The position numbers were made by a program, and so were the translations under genes. A model generated the notes under the pieces. That model searched no databases. It saw only the letters and a program-made list of their open reading frames with translations, and was not told the origin of the DNA. From Clostridiaceae bacterium (lineage in GTDB: Bacteria > Bacillota > Clostridia > DUPQ01), in contig DUPQ01000014.1 in the NCBI GenBank assembly GCA_012838235.1, positions 64,108 to 128,107 on the forward strand: a DNA stretch of 64,000 bases, read 5' to 3'. Below, piece by piece: positions 9,598-18,648 of this stretch (its first letter is position 1; every line of letters starts with the position of its first letter).

Positions 9598-12441
9598 CTA
9601 CTTCCCGTTTAGTGTATCCAGAATACCTCTTACAATACCTCTTGCAAGAATATCCTGATATTCCTCCGACTGCAAAGCTTTAAGTTCATCGGGATTGGTC
9701 ATGAATCCGCACTCCACCAAAGCCGCAGGCATCTTAGTAGAGTTTAGCACCACTAAATTAGGTCTGTCAATAACTCCCCTGTCTGCGGCACCGGTAATAT
9801 TGACCAGATTCCTTTGAATAGTTCTGCCCAGCGACTTACCTGTTATCTTTGAATTGTTAGCGGAAACGGGATATACAAGAGTCATTATTCCTTTCAGACT
9901 GCTATTTGTAAATGCATTGGAATGTATGCTCACAAACAGTGATGCGTTTAGATTATTTGCTATATCCGCTCTTTCGTACAGTCCGACATAATCATCGGTA
10001 TCTCTGGTCATGAATACTTTAATACCTTCAGCCGACAGCAACTTTTCCACTTTTTTTGCTATGGACAGATTTATCTTGGACTCATATACCGTCTGTGCCA
10101 CGGCACCGGGATCAAATCCGCCGTGACCGGCATCAATAACAACACATCCCGAATAGGGGTTATTTTCAGGTAAAAGGTTGATATTGGTATAGGAGGAACC
10201 GGTAGAATTCACGTATATTTGTAAAGGTTGCTTGGCATATATGGTCATCCTTACAGTTTCTTCGTTTCTTCTTATCTGAATCTTCTCAATATAATCGTCA
10301 TTTACGTATAGAACTCCTGCCGTCAGTCTGAATGTAGGATCCACAAAGGATATTTCGGTAATCAAATTATTATTTGCAATTTTTACATTACCGTTTACTT
10401 TTCCATATTGGTCAGATAAAGAAAGACCTTTAAGTTTTATATATTTCCTGTTATACGCATTGTGATAGGACATGTTTATTATTTTCTGGGAGTATATATC
10501 AATAATAAGCTCGGTTTTGCTTTTCTCCGATATCTCATATCTGCACTGACCGGTGAGCTGCATAGATATATTTGTACCGTCCTTATCAACTCTGACATTT
10601 ATCGCTTTAATATATCTGGATCCTTCGGTCGGTATAAGCTTGTCGATATTAAAGCAAGTGTGGGGTATGAATATCTCCAATCTGTCTGGGTCGGATATCC
10701 TTCTTACCGTATACCCTTTATAATCCGCAACTGTAATACCTATCCTATCCTTCTGAACATTAATTTTCATCTCATTCTTGGGTGTATCTGTAACTTCGGT
10801 ATTTTTATTCTCCGCTACCGGTTGCTGTGTCGCATCAACTTTACCGTTAATTTTCATTTCAATATATCCGTCATATTGTTTTACCTGATAACCGGCCTTA
10901 TTACTTAAGTCCACAACCAGTCTTCTGACGTTTCCGTCCGGTATAACTCTTACGGAATTGAAATTCAGTCCTTTTTGTTTGATTCCCTCCATTTTTTCGA
11001 CATTTAATAAATCTACGACTACACGATCGGGAGCATTCAAAGGATAATGAGTTTTAATCTTTGCGTCCGGTGATTTGATTATAAGGAGATCTTCCGACTG
11101 TAAGGCCTTATGTAAAACAGATGTTGAATTTATATAAGATTCGAAACTTGTATTTACAAGTGTTATGCCCCCCTCAAACTTGAACTCCTGATCGGATATT
11201 TCGATATCATTTACATATATCTTCATTTTTCTTATATCAAACACATATTTGACGTCTTTTACTGTAAGAATTGCACAGAAAGTATTATCATTCCATTCAA
11301 TTGTTCCGCCTATCTTCCGAGCAAGCTCTCTTATGGGAATATATTGAGCAACCGCTTCTGAATCGGGCTTATTTTCAACATTAGGTTCGGCAACCGAAGG
11401 TTTTTCCGCAGGTATCGGTTGTTTTATTTCATCCGTCAATCCGAAAACAGCCAGTGCATCATATTCAATATATACAATGTCCTTTTCTTCTTTAACTTTA
11501 AAGTTATTGTATATATTGTCCCCTTTCATTATTATATTTGTGGGAACCAGAACGAAGTATGATATATTCTCCGCCTTTACTTCGGCATATTTATTTACGT
11601 AATAGTACTGGTATTTGTATCCTTCGATATCGCTTAATTCTTTCAGACTTACATATTTAATATCAGTGTTATCGAATATGTATGTAGTATACTTATCCTC
11701 TTTCACACCTTGTTCGGATGCATTTTCGTGACTTGCAAAATCCGGCAGGAATGCTTCCAGCAGAAAAGCGGTTATTGTATCCGGAGCATAGTGTTTTCCG
11801 TCTTTGATAAAAATGTCACCGCAGGTAAAAAATGTACCTTTATACATGATAGCATCGGTCTGAACATGAAAATACATATCTGTTTTTCCGTTACTTATCA
11901 TGATGTAGTCGCCTTCCGATACTTTTGTTGTCATACTGTACAATTCGGCAAATTCCTCTACGCAGAAATAAAGAACTTGATTAAAATCATACTTCTTTAA
12001 CGTTGTAACTGTAAGTTTGTCATTTGCATCAATATCAATTCTGGTAATCTTACCGTTAACATACTTTATATTGCTGCTGCTGTTTAATTGATAAGCCGTA
12101 TATCCTTCATTGAATATCGTCGTCGCGTCTTCTGGTATGTATGTGAAGCCGTTTTGCAGCACTATATCACCGAAATAGTGCCTTTCACCGTTAATATATA
12201 CAATATCGTTAACCGTATTAAAAACGATATTTCTGCCGTTATATGACGTTGTAACGCTTTTCTCGGCATCACTCCATTGCACTTTAAGTTTGTGCACACC
12301 TGCAACCGATGTCAGTTTATAGTATTTGAGATTATCAATAATGGTATACTCGCATGTTGAGTATATATCCTGCTGCGCATATGCCGTAATCGGAATTAAA
12401 ATAATAAGTAGAATTAAGAGTGTCTTTAGTGTGTTTTTCAT
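9598..12441 (-). CDS. Secreted multidomain N-acetylmuramoyl-L-alanine amidase with AMIN-like domains
   Basis: A 947-residue exported peptidoglycan amidase. A signal peptide (residues 1-22, ending AYA) is followed by copper-amine-oxidase-N-type stalk repeats (clearest around YIPIRELARKIGGTIEW, about 365-420), then AMIN-like domains that bind cell wall (APDRVVVDLLN at about 480, and a second around GYTVRRISDPDRLEIF), and a C-terminal Amidase_3 domain (about 765-944). Zinc and catalytic residues are intact: DAGHGGFD, Glu in YESKINL, SIHSNA and VECGF. It is much larger than most Amidase_3 enzymes because of the wall-binding region, which suggests septal or sporulation-linked targeting (inference). 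Probably co-transcribed with the shorter amidase. Confidence 0.9.
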   Translation of the reverse strand: MKNTLKTLLILLIILIPITAYAQQDIYSTCEYTIIDNLKYYKLTSVAGVHKLKVQWSDAEKSVTTSYNGRNIVFNTVNDIVYINGERHYFGDIVLQNGFTYIPEDATTIFNEGYTAYQLNSSSNIKYVNGKITRIDIDANDKLTVTTLKKYDFNQVLYFCVEEFAELYSMTTKVSEGDYIMISNGKTDMYFHVQTDAIMYKGTFFTCGDIFIKDGKHYAPDTITAFLLEAFLPDFASHENASEQGVKEDKYTTYIFDNTDIKYVSLKELSDIEGYKYQYYYVNKYAEVKAENISYFVLVPTNIIMKGDNIYNNFKVKEEKDIVYIEYDALAVFGLTDEIKQPIPAEKPSVAEPNVENKPDSEAVAQYIPIRELARKIGGTIEWNDNTFCAILTVKDVKYVFDIRKMKIYVNDIEISDQEFKFEGGITLVNTSFESYINSTSVLHKALQSEDLLIIKSPDAKIKTHYPLNAPDRVVVDLLNVEKMEGIKQKGLNFNSVRVIPDGNVRRLVVDLSNKAGYQVKQYDGYIEMKINGKVDATQQPVAENKNTEVTDTPKNEMKINVQKDRIGITVADYKGYTVRRISDPDRLEIFIPHTCFNIDKLIPTEGSRYIKAINVRVDKDGTNISMQLTGQCRYEISEKSKTELIIDIYSQKIINMSYHNAYNRKYIKLKGLSLSDQYGKVNGNVKIANNNLITEISFVDPTFRLTAGVLYVNDDYIEKIQIRRNEETVRMTIYAKQPLQIYVNSTGSSYTNINLLPENNPYSGCVVIDAGHGGFDPGAVAQTVYESKINLSIAKKVEKLLSAEGIKVFMTRDTDDYVGLYERADIANNLNASLFVSIHSNAFTNSSLKGIMTLVYPVSANNSKITGKSLGRTIQRNLVNITGAADRGVIDRPNLVVLNSTKMPAALVECGFMTNPDELKALQSEEYQDILARGIVRGILDTLNGK

Positions 12442-12472
12442 TTTTTATCTTTTGTACCCCTATTTAGTTTAT

Positions 12473-12775
12473 CTATTTAATCGGTGCTTTTTTATCTAAA
12501 CTCCTCCCGAAACTGTTCCATGAATCACGAACTTTATAACGAAGTTTAACATCGTATATGTTGTCAATAAGCCTGTTAAGCTCTCTCCTCATTTCAACAT
12601 ACTCGGCTAAAACAAATTCATCCTTTTCCAGCAGTGCATCCATTTCCAAGAGCCAAGGATTAAAAGTTTCCGCATCACTGTGTTCCGCATCTTCCAGTTT
12701 TCTGCGCAAATGTGCTACTACGAGTTTAACAGCTTTTTTCTTATAATATTCATCAGGATATATTTTTTTAGCCAT
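12473..12775 (-). CDS. Small conserved-looking protein of unknown function
   Basis: A 100-residue, highly charged, helical protein (MAKKIYPDEYYKKKAVKLVV start, many Lys, Arg, Glu and Asp) with no membrane segment, signal peptide or recognised motif. It is 31 bases upstream of the large amidase in the same direction and may be co-transcribed. I do not recognise it. Protein-like codon usage, the position between genes and the absence of a competing frame support it being real. Confidence 0.6.
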   Translation of the reverse strand: MAKKIYPDEYYKKKAVKLVVAHLRRKLEDAEHSDAETFNPWLLEMDALLEKDEFVLAEYVEMRRELNRLIDNIYDVKLRYKVRDSWNSFGRSLDKKAPIK

Positions 12776-12903
12776 TTTCCCTTACCATCCTCTTGTTATA
12801 TCTGTCTAATAAAAAATTAACATACATAACCGGATTTAAATTTCTTAACTTCTTATAAATTCATGATAACATAAGCAAATGAAATAATCAATATGCAACA
12901 ATA

Positions 12904-12912
12904 TGCTATAAT
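12904..12912 (+). promoter_or_regulatory. Extended -10 promoter directly abutting a start codon
   Basis: TGC followed by TATAAT (12907-12912) forms an extended -10 element. No good -35 is seen 17 bases upstream, as is usual for extended -10 promoters. The predicted transcription start, about 7 bases past the hexamer, falls on the A of the ATG at 12919, so the mRNA would have no leader. Confidence 0.55.
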
Positions 12913-12918
12913 CTCCTC

Positions 12919-13425
12919 ATGAATAGCCAATTTTCGCAAAAAAAGATAGATTGTATATATAAAAGATCATATAAACTCCTGAATAACATTACTCCGTTAC
13001 ATTTTGACTGCGGAGAATTATGTAATAACAAGTGTTGTAAAGATGGATACGAAGGCATGTATCTTTTTCCCTATGAAGAACAATATCTTTCGGGTAAAAC
13101 CGAAAATCAGATAGTAAACACAAACAGCAATCTTAATCTTCTACTTTGCAACGGAGAATGTAACAGAAAATATCGGCCTTTAGCCTGCAGAATTTTCCCG
13201 TACTTTCCCTACCTTGACACCAACGGTATTTTAGAAGTAAAGTTCGATTTACGTGCAAAAAGTATCTGTCCTCTGCAATTTACCGATATACTACAGATTG
13301 TCATCAATAAGAGGTTTATAAAAAGAATTGAAAGAGTTTTCCGGAAATTGATAAAACACAAAGTCTTTTATGACTACTTAAGAAATCTTACTGATGAGAT
13401 TGTTTTTTTGGAAAAATTCCATTGA
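12919..13425 (+). CDS. Cysteine-rich YkgJ-like metal-binding protein
   Basis: A 168-residue protein with an N-terminal Cys cluster (CGELCNNKCC at about 32-41) and a second cluster CNGECNRKYRPLACRIFPYF (about 79-98). The C-x3-C...RP-x2-CR-x-FP arrangement is the signature of the YkgJ (UPF0153) group thought to chelate zinc or iron-sulfur; its function is not established. There is no signal peptide. The ATG at 12919 has no Shine-Dalgarno sequence (CTCCTC precedes it) and is the only ATG before the first Cys cluster. The gene ends just before a terminator shared with tRNA-Gln. Confidence 0.75.
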   Translation: MNSQFSQKKIDCIYKRSYKLLNNITPLHFDCGELCNNKCCKDGYEGMYLFPYEEQYLSGKTENQIVNTNSNLNLLLCNGECNRKYRPLACRIFPYFPYLDTNGILEVKFDLRAKSICPLQFTDILQIVINKRFIKRIERVFRKLIKHKVFYDYLRNLTDEIVFLEKFH

Positions 13426-13430
13426 AAAAA

Positions 13431-13453
13431 GGATGCACTCCCCCTTTACATCC
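13431..13453. terminator. Bidirectional terminator between YkgJ-like gene and tRNA-Gln
   Basis: GGATG (13431-13435) pairs with CATCC (13449-13453) around a C-rich loop. Six A residues precede it (a U-run for minus-strand transcripts) and CTTTT follows it for plus-strand transcripts. In the minus-strand RNA one extra G-U pair extends the stem, so it is a better terminator for tRNA-Gln. Confidence 0.6.
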
Positions 13454-13458
13454 CCTTT

Positions 13459-13532
13459 TGGCTGCCGAAGAAGGATTTGAACCCTCACAAACTGATCCAG
13501 AGTCAGGTGTGCTACCATTACACAATTCGGCA
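13459..13532 (-). tRNA. tRNA-Gln (anticodon CUG)
   Basis: A 74-base tRNA with CCA encoded. The acceptor TGCCGAA pairs perfectly with TTCGGCA, the T-loop is TTCAAAT with a GAGGG/CCTTC stem, and the anticodon loop is CTCTGGA with anticodon CTG. It reads CAG codons. It has its own promoter at 13545-13573. Confidence 0.95.
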
Positions 13533-13544
13533 ATATACCAAGAA

Positions 13545-13573
13545 ACTATACCATAAATGCCTTATTACTTCAA
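13545..13573 (-). promoter_or_regulatory. Sigma-A promoter of tRNA-Gln
   Basis: -35 TTGAAG (13568-13573) and -10 TATAGT (13545-13550) on the minus strand, 17-base spacer ending in TGG, giving an extended -10. The start point would be about 6 bases before the mature tRNA. Confidence 0.7.
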
Positions 13574-13619
13574 CAACTTTTTTAACCTTCCACCTAAAAA
13601 ACAAACCCCTTTGCACCTG

Positions 13620-14816
13620 TTACAGCTGTTGATTTTCTGTACGGTATTGCTGCGGTGTCATACCGGTAATTTTCTTGAAGCTTTCCGCAAAATGACTGGA
13701 AGAAGCAAAATGTAAGGTATCCGCAATTTGAGCAATGGTCACACCGGCACCTGCCAACATCAGTTTGGACCGCTCCACCCTAACATATTTGATATAGTTA
13801 CTGATGGACATACCGGTCTCTTTCTTGAATTTCCGGGACAGGTAGTATTCGGAATAGCCCACTCTCTTAGCTAAAGTAGCAAGATATAGAGGTTTTTCCG
13901 CATAAAGTTCAATATACTCCTGACAGCTTTGTATTTGGGGAGAGAGATTAGGATTCATACGATGTTTATGACAACGAAATACAAAATCTTCGTACATTTC
14001 CTGAGCAATGGCAGTCAGTTCCTCTATATTACGACATTGAATCATACTCTCATTATAGGCATCTCCTACTGCATAAGCAGTATCCGATGAGATTCCTGCC
14101 GCAATGGCTTCATGGATGCAAAGGGCTGTAAAACCGGTAGCACCGATGGTAGCATGAATCAGAGAATCCCGGTTAGTTCCGATAAAAGAGCCGAACAGAT
14201 GATTGGAATCGGCCAGTGTTTGCTTATAATTCATATTACCTTCCCGAAGCATATGCAGTAGCAGTTGCCGGGTTTGATAGCGATTGTCCTCCTGTTCGGA
14301 ATTCCCGGTTCTGGGACTGATTATTCCGCTTCTCGGCTGAAACTGAATATCGCTACGGTTCAGATATTCTCCGGTAACACAGTAGTGCATCATTAAAGCA
14401 TACTGTAAAAATACTACATTCGGCACTACCGGAATCTCATGCATCAATCTTATATATTGTTTTTGAAATGTAGGGTCGATGTGGTATCGGTCAATACTTT
14501 CAATAATGTAAGAACCGGAAATCTCCGAGTGAAACACCGGACCCAGCAGATATACGCTGTTTCCTGTTCTTTCAAACACCGCACACCACTGCAAGCCCAT
14601 ATCGCTGCCCAGGATTAAAGGAGCGGTATGGTTTTTTCCATATTGAAGCATATAATCGGAAGCACCGATATAGGAAAAAATTTTGTCAAGAACCAGATGC
14701 TCTGCAGTCGTGTCCAACAGATGTCCGTCTCCGTCATAGTGCCAGATAGGCACATTTGTTCCGCAGCTGAGCAATTCCCGCATCAAGTTAATTCTATTCT
14801 GTTTCATTACATCCAT
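13620..14816 (-). CDS. AraC family transcriptional regulator
   Basis: A 398-residue regulator, divergent from the sugar symporter gene and so its likely activator. The C-terminal 100 residues form the double helix-turn-helix AraC domain (LATLAKRVGYSEYYLSRKF, then TIAQIADTLHFASSSHFAES and the closing GMTPQQYR). The N-terminal 280 residues are a sensing region of the type seen in clostridial carbohydrate regulators (GSDMGLQWCAVFE, LGPVFH); the ligand is unknown. Two in-frame ATGs are possible: the one at 14807 has AGG at better spacing than that at 14816. The target is probably the 14.83-14.95 kb intergenic region. Confidence 0.9.
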   Translation of the reverse strand: MDVMKQNRINLMRELLSCGTNVPIWHYDGDGHLLDTTAEHLVLDKIFSYIGASDYMLQYGKNHTAPLILGSDMGLQWCAVFERTGNSVYLLGPVFHSEISGSYIIESIDRYHIDPTFQKQYIRLMHEIPVVPNVVFLQYALMMHYCVTGEYLNRSDIQFQPRSGIISPRTGNSEQEDNRYQTRQLLLHMLREGNMNYKQTLADSNHLFGSFIGTNRDSLIHATIGATGFTALCIHEAIAAGISSDTAYAVGDAYNESMIQCRNIEELTAIAQEMYEDFVFRCHKHRMNPNLSPQIQSCQEYIELYAEKPLYLATLAKRVGYSEYYLSRKFKKETGMSISNYIKYVRVERSKLMLAGAGVTIAQIADTLHFASSSHFAESFKKITGMTPQQYRTENQQL

Positions 14817-14827
14817 CCTGTTTTTTG

Positions 14828-14945
14828 ATTATAATATCGTAAAATTGCGATAAGTACAAGATATTAGCGTTTTCAGACAAGTCAGCAAAATTTTGATATA
14901 TTTGACAAATTCATTGTACTTCCTTTGCAGTAGTTGTTCTATAAT
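14828..14945. promoter_or_regulatory. Divergent promoter region of the rhamnoside cluster
   Basis: On the minus strand TATAAT (14828-14833) is a -10 for the AraC gene. On the plus strand TATAAT (14940-14945) is a -10 for the symporter, but no acceptable -35 lies 17 bases upstream (a TTGACA at 14901-14906 is too far), which fits activator dependence. An inverted repeat TATCG-N8-CGATA (14835-14852) lies between the two and is a candidate operator. Confidence 0.5.
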
Positions 14946-14989
14946 ACTCTTATAAATTGTATTTTAAATAAAATAAAGGAGTACATACT

Positions 14990-16399
14990 ATGGCAAAGAA
15001 CAAACAATCCAAAGCGGATCGCCTGCCTATAGGCAAATTTTTGGCATGGAAATCTTCCGATATTACCAGTGCCGGCGTTTTTCTTATAGTTACCACCTAC
15101 ATGACACTTTTCTGCACAGACCATCTGGGCATGAAGCCGCTTGTAGTAGGTAATATCATTCTTATCAGCAATATCATTGATTTCATAACCGATTTAATTG
15201 CTGCCTATGTGATAGATAACACCAAGACCAAATGGGGTAAAGCACGTCCTTATGAACTGGGTGCTATCGGTATGACCCTTTGCACTACATTAATTTTTAT
15301 CACTCCCAGCGGTTGGAGTGAAACCCTTAAGATAGTGTGGGTGTTTACCATGTACACTTTCCTTTTCGGTGTTTTTAATACCTTCCGAACAAGTGCAAAC
15401 GTTCCTTACCTGATTCGTGCTTTTGATAATAACCGCACCCTTATCGGTAAGGTTTCCTCCTATGGAGGCATCGTTACCACCTTAGGTTCTATGGTGATAT
15501 CTCTGACATTCCCCAAGTTGATGGCAGAGTTGGCTACTTCCGATGCCGGTTGGACCACTCTGATACTGATTTATATGGTCCCTCTGACAATCCTGGGCAT
15601 GTTCCGTTTTATATTTGTCAAGGAGAATCCGGAAATCGACGCAAAGCAACTCAAGGATAAGGTAGATTTCAAAGATATCTGGGCAATGATACGAAAGAAC
15701 GGCTATGCATGGTTGTATTTGCTGATTATGTTCTTCTTCCAGACCATACAATCTATCGGTGCCCTGTCCTACTATTTCAAATACATCGTAGGTGATATAG
15801 GTTCTGCAGGTCTACTCAGTATCATGGGTTTCGTATTGCTCCCCACAATGTTTGTATTTCCTCAGATTATGAAGAAGTTGAGTGCATCCCAGATTATTGC
15901 TCTGGGGGCTGTTTTCTCCTGTCTGGGTTATGTGGTGAATTACTTTGCAGGTGCTTCCATGACCTTGCTGATTATCGGTTCTATCATCACGGCATTTGCA
16001 ATGCTGCCTATTTCTTATCTGGGAAATATGGTCCAGATGGATTTGTGTACATACAATCAGTATCTGGGTCTGCCCAGAATGGATGCTTCTATCGGCGCAA
16101 TATTTAATGGCTTCGGATCTCAGATTGGCCAAGGTTTTGGCGGATGGTTGCTGGGTTTTGCACTTTCCTCAGCCGGTTATGTTGCGTCCGAAGGAGATAC
16201 AATTGTAACACAGCCTGAAAGTGCCATTACCATGATTCGCCTGTTGTACAGTCTGATCCCAATGTTATTAATGATTCTGTTGGCTGTGGTCGCATTCCTG
16301 TTAAGCAAGCTGAGTAAGAAGATGCCGGAAATTGAAGCAAAGATTGCTGCCGATTATAAAGAAAGCCATCATGAAATGAACTCTCCGTCAGTATCTTGA
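14990..16399 (+). CDS. GPH family sugar:cation symporter
   Basis: A 469-residue, 12-helix transporter of the glycoside-pentoside-hexuronide family (MelB-like), importing a sugar or glycoside with Na+ or H+. The family loop between helices 2 and 3 is clear (DNTKTKWGKARPYELG, with the conserved D/KWGK-RP pattern), as is NVPYLIRAF later. It is the first gene of the plus-strand operon; AAAGGAG lies upstream of the ATG. Use of a GPH carrier rather than a PTS implies an unphosphorylated substrate, matching the two cytoplasmic glycosidases that follow. Confidence 0.92.
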   Translation: MAKNKQSKADRLPIGKFLAWKSSDITSAGVFLIVTTYMTLFCTDHLGMKPLVVGNIILISNIIDFITDLIAAYVIDNTKTKWGKARPYELGAIGMTLCTTLIFITPSGWSETLKIVWVFTMYTFLFGVFNTFRTSANVPYLIRAFDNNRTLIGKVSSYGGIVTTLGSMVISLTFPKLMAELATSDAGWTTLILIYMVPLTILGMFRFIFVKENPEIDAKQLKDKVDFKDIWAMIRKNGYAWLYLLIMFFFQTIQSIGALSYYFKYIVGDIGSAGLLSIMGFVLLPTMFVFPQIMKKLSASQIIALGAVFSCLGYVVNYFAGASMTLLIIGSIITAFAMLPISYLGNMVQMDLCTYNQYLGLPRMDASIGAIFNGFGSQIGQGFGGWLLGFALSSAGYVASEGDTIVTQPESAITMIRLLYSLIPMLLMILLAVVAFLLSKLSKKMPEIEAKIAADYKESHHEMNSPSVS

Positions 16400-16464
16400 T
16401 GTGACCGGAAGAAGATTAAGTAAAAACTTTGATTATTACGGTTTTTTAGATAGGCAGGTGTAAT

Positions 16465-18648
16465 ATGGAACTTAAACAACATTTTATTACTACCAACCGT
16501 CCCTTCCGGGAGGGTGCAGTGGAAGTATTTCAACAGAATATATCTACCCAAAATGTAAAAAAAGCTACCCTCACCATTACTGCTTTGGGTCTTTATGAAG
16601 TAGAGTTAAATGGAAAAAAAGTGGGCGATGCATTATTTACTCCCGGCTTTACCTATTATCCCCGCCATCTATATTTCCAAAACTATGATGTAAAAGGTAT
16701 GCTTAACGCTGAGAATATACTTACCGTGTACCTAGCTCAGGGTTGGTACTGCGGCCGGTTCACCTTCAATAACAAGGTACAGATTTACGGTAAATGCCCT
16801 GCGGTATCCTGGGTACTGACTGTGGAGGATCAAACCGGAATGCATAGATATTACTCGGATGATGCATCTGTGAAAGCAATTGCATCCCCCTATGAATATG
16901 CCGGATTCTATGACGGCGAAGTGTACAACCAATCTCGTGAGCAGGAAATCTTCCGGCCTGTGAAGTTCACCGGTCATGTTCCGGAAATTATTGAGGAAAG
17001 CACCCTGCATGTCCGGATACGAGAAGAAATGCCGGTGCAAACCGTCACAAAGCATGGTGATGTAACCATTCTGGATTACGGTCAGAATTTTGCAGGCATA
17101 ATATGTATTAATCCGTCGAAAATGCAGGATATTCAGCTTAAACTGCGTCACGGTGAGATACTGAATCCCGACGGCAGTCTCTACACTGCCAATCTTCGTA
17201 AAGCCAAAGCGGAAACAGTTTACCATAAAGGAAGCGGCATTTACCGACCCAGGTTTACTTATATGGGATTCCGGTATGTGGAGTTATCGGGTGTTGAATA
17301 TGAGGACGGTCTGCTGACTGCATATGCCATATATTCCGATATGGAGCGGACCGGCTACTTTACCTGTGATAATCCTCTTGTAAACCAACTTTACAGCAAC
17401 CAGATTTGGGGTCAAAAGTCCAATTATATCGAAGTACCCACCGACTGCCCACAACGCGACGAACGTATGGGCTATACCGGTGACGGTCATGTCTTTGCTC
17501 ATACCGGCGCTTATAACTTTAACACTGAAGCCTTTTGGGATAAATTCCTGAAAGATATCCGTTATTCCCAAGAAGCAAACAAAGAAGGTTATGTAGCCCC
17601 TACCCTGCCTGCACCTCCCGGGGAGCAAGGCATCGGATTTATGTCCATGCTCGGTTGGGGAAACTGTGTGTGTATCGTTCCCGAGATGCTGTATTGGCAC
17701 TTCGGAACCGACCGATATATTCGGGAATACTACGACTGTATGAAACGGTTTGTGGAATGTGAAATTCGCAAAATGGGAGGTATCCTCGGAAAGAAGGATC
17801 TTTGGATTCAGCCCAGTCTCGGTGACTGGCTGGCAATGGGACGAGATGTAAAGTACATAGCTATGCACAATGGTCCGGTGTCCAATGCATTCATTGTCAA
17901 CGACTTACGAATAATGGTTTGGGCCGCAACACTGCTGGGCAAGACGGATGATGCGGAGAAATATGCCGCACAGTTGGAAAAGACCCGTGCTGCTTACATC
18001 AAAGCGTTTGTCAAAAAAGACGGCACGATGAAGGATGACTATCAGGGCGCATATATCATGGCACTGAAAATGGTAATACCCGCAGGTGATTTGCGGAACA
18101 AGGTTTATACAAATCTGACTGAAAGAATCCGTCGGGACGGTATGCAGACAGGTTTCTTTGCAACTGAACATATTCTGCCTCTGTTAGCAGATAACGGTGA
18201 TGATAGACTTGCCTTCGACCTTCTGCTGGACGAGCGCTGCGGTGGCTGGATGTATCAGATTAAAGCCGGTGCAACCACCACATGGGAACGCTGGGATGCC
18301 TTGCGACCTGACGGCACCGTGAACGAAACTAAAATGTCAACCGACAATATGGTGTCTTTCAATCACTATTCCTTCGGTTCTGTCGGTAAGTTTTACTATC
18401 AGTACATTCTGGGTATTCAACCTATAGAACCCGGATTTGCAAAGATAAAGATTAAACCTCATATTGATAACCGAATCGGAGCATTCCGTGGTAACTACAA
18501 GGATATTCATGTAAGTTACAACGGGGAGAAACTGCATCTTTCAACACCTGCGGATACAACGGTGATTCTGCCTGATGGTACCGTTCATGAAGTAAGTTCG
18601 GGCAATTATATCTTTTCTGTAAAGGAGTCAGTTAATGAAAAAATTTGA
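16465..18648 (+). CDS. Alpha-L-rhamnosidase (GH78)
   Basis: Releases terminal L-rhamnose from glycosides. The 727-residue protein has the usual order: Bac_rhamnosid_N beta-sandwich (about 15-170, LNGKKVGDALFTPGFT), a second beta domain (about 185-285), the (alpha/alpha)6 barrel (about 290-640) and a C-terminal beta domain. The catalytic signature DCPQRDERMGYTGDG is present with D332, E333 and D340, and the second catalytic Glu is E608 in TTTWERWD. There is no signal peptide, so it acts in the cytoplasm on imported substrate. It is compact compared with many GH78 enzymes (900 or more residues). Its end overlaps the GH1 gene by 14 bases. Confidence 0.93.
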   Translation: MELKQHFITTNRPFREGAVEVFQQNISTQNVKKATLTITALGLYEVELNGKKVGDALFTPGFTYYPRHLYFQNYDVKGMLNAENILTVYLAQGWYCGRFTFNNKVQIYGKCPAVSWVLTVEDQTGMHRYYSDDASVKAIASPYEYAGFYDGEVYNQSREQEIFRPVKFTGHVPEIIEESTLHVRIREEMPVQTVTKHGDVTILDYGQNFAGIICINPSKMQDIQLKLRHGEILNPDGSLYTANLRKAKAETVYHKGSGIYRPRFTYMGFRYVELSGVEYEDGLLTAYAIYSDMERTGYFTCDNPLVNQLYSNQIWGQKSNYIEVPTDCPQRDERMGYTGDGHVFAHTGAYNFNTEAFWDKFLKDIRYSQEANKEGYVAPTLPAPPGEQGIGFMSMLGWGNCVCIVPEMLYWHFGTDRYIREYYDCMKRFVECEIRKMGGILGKKDLWIQPSLGDWLAMGRDVKYIAMHNGPVSNAFIVNDLRIMVWAATLLGKTDDAEKYAAQLEKTRAAYIKAFVKKDGTMKDDYQGAYIMALKMVIPAGDLRNKVYTNLTERIRRDGMQTGFFATEHILPLLADNGDDRLAFDLLLDERCGGWMYQIKAGATTTWERWDALRPDGTVNETKMSTDNMVSFNHYSFGSVGKFYYQYILGIQPIEPGFAKIKIKPHIDNRIGAFRGNYKDIHVSYNGEKLHLSTPADTTVILPDGTVHEVSSGNYIFSVKESVNEKI

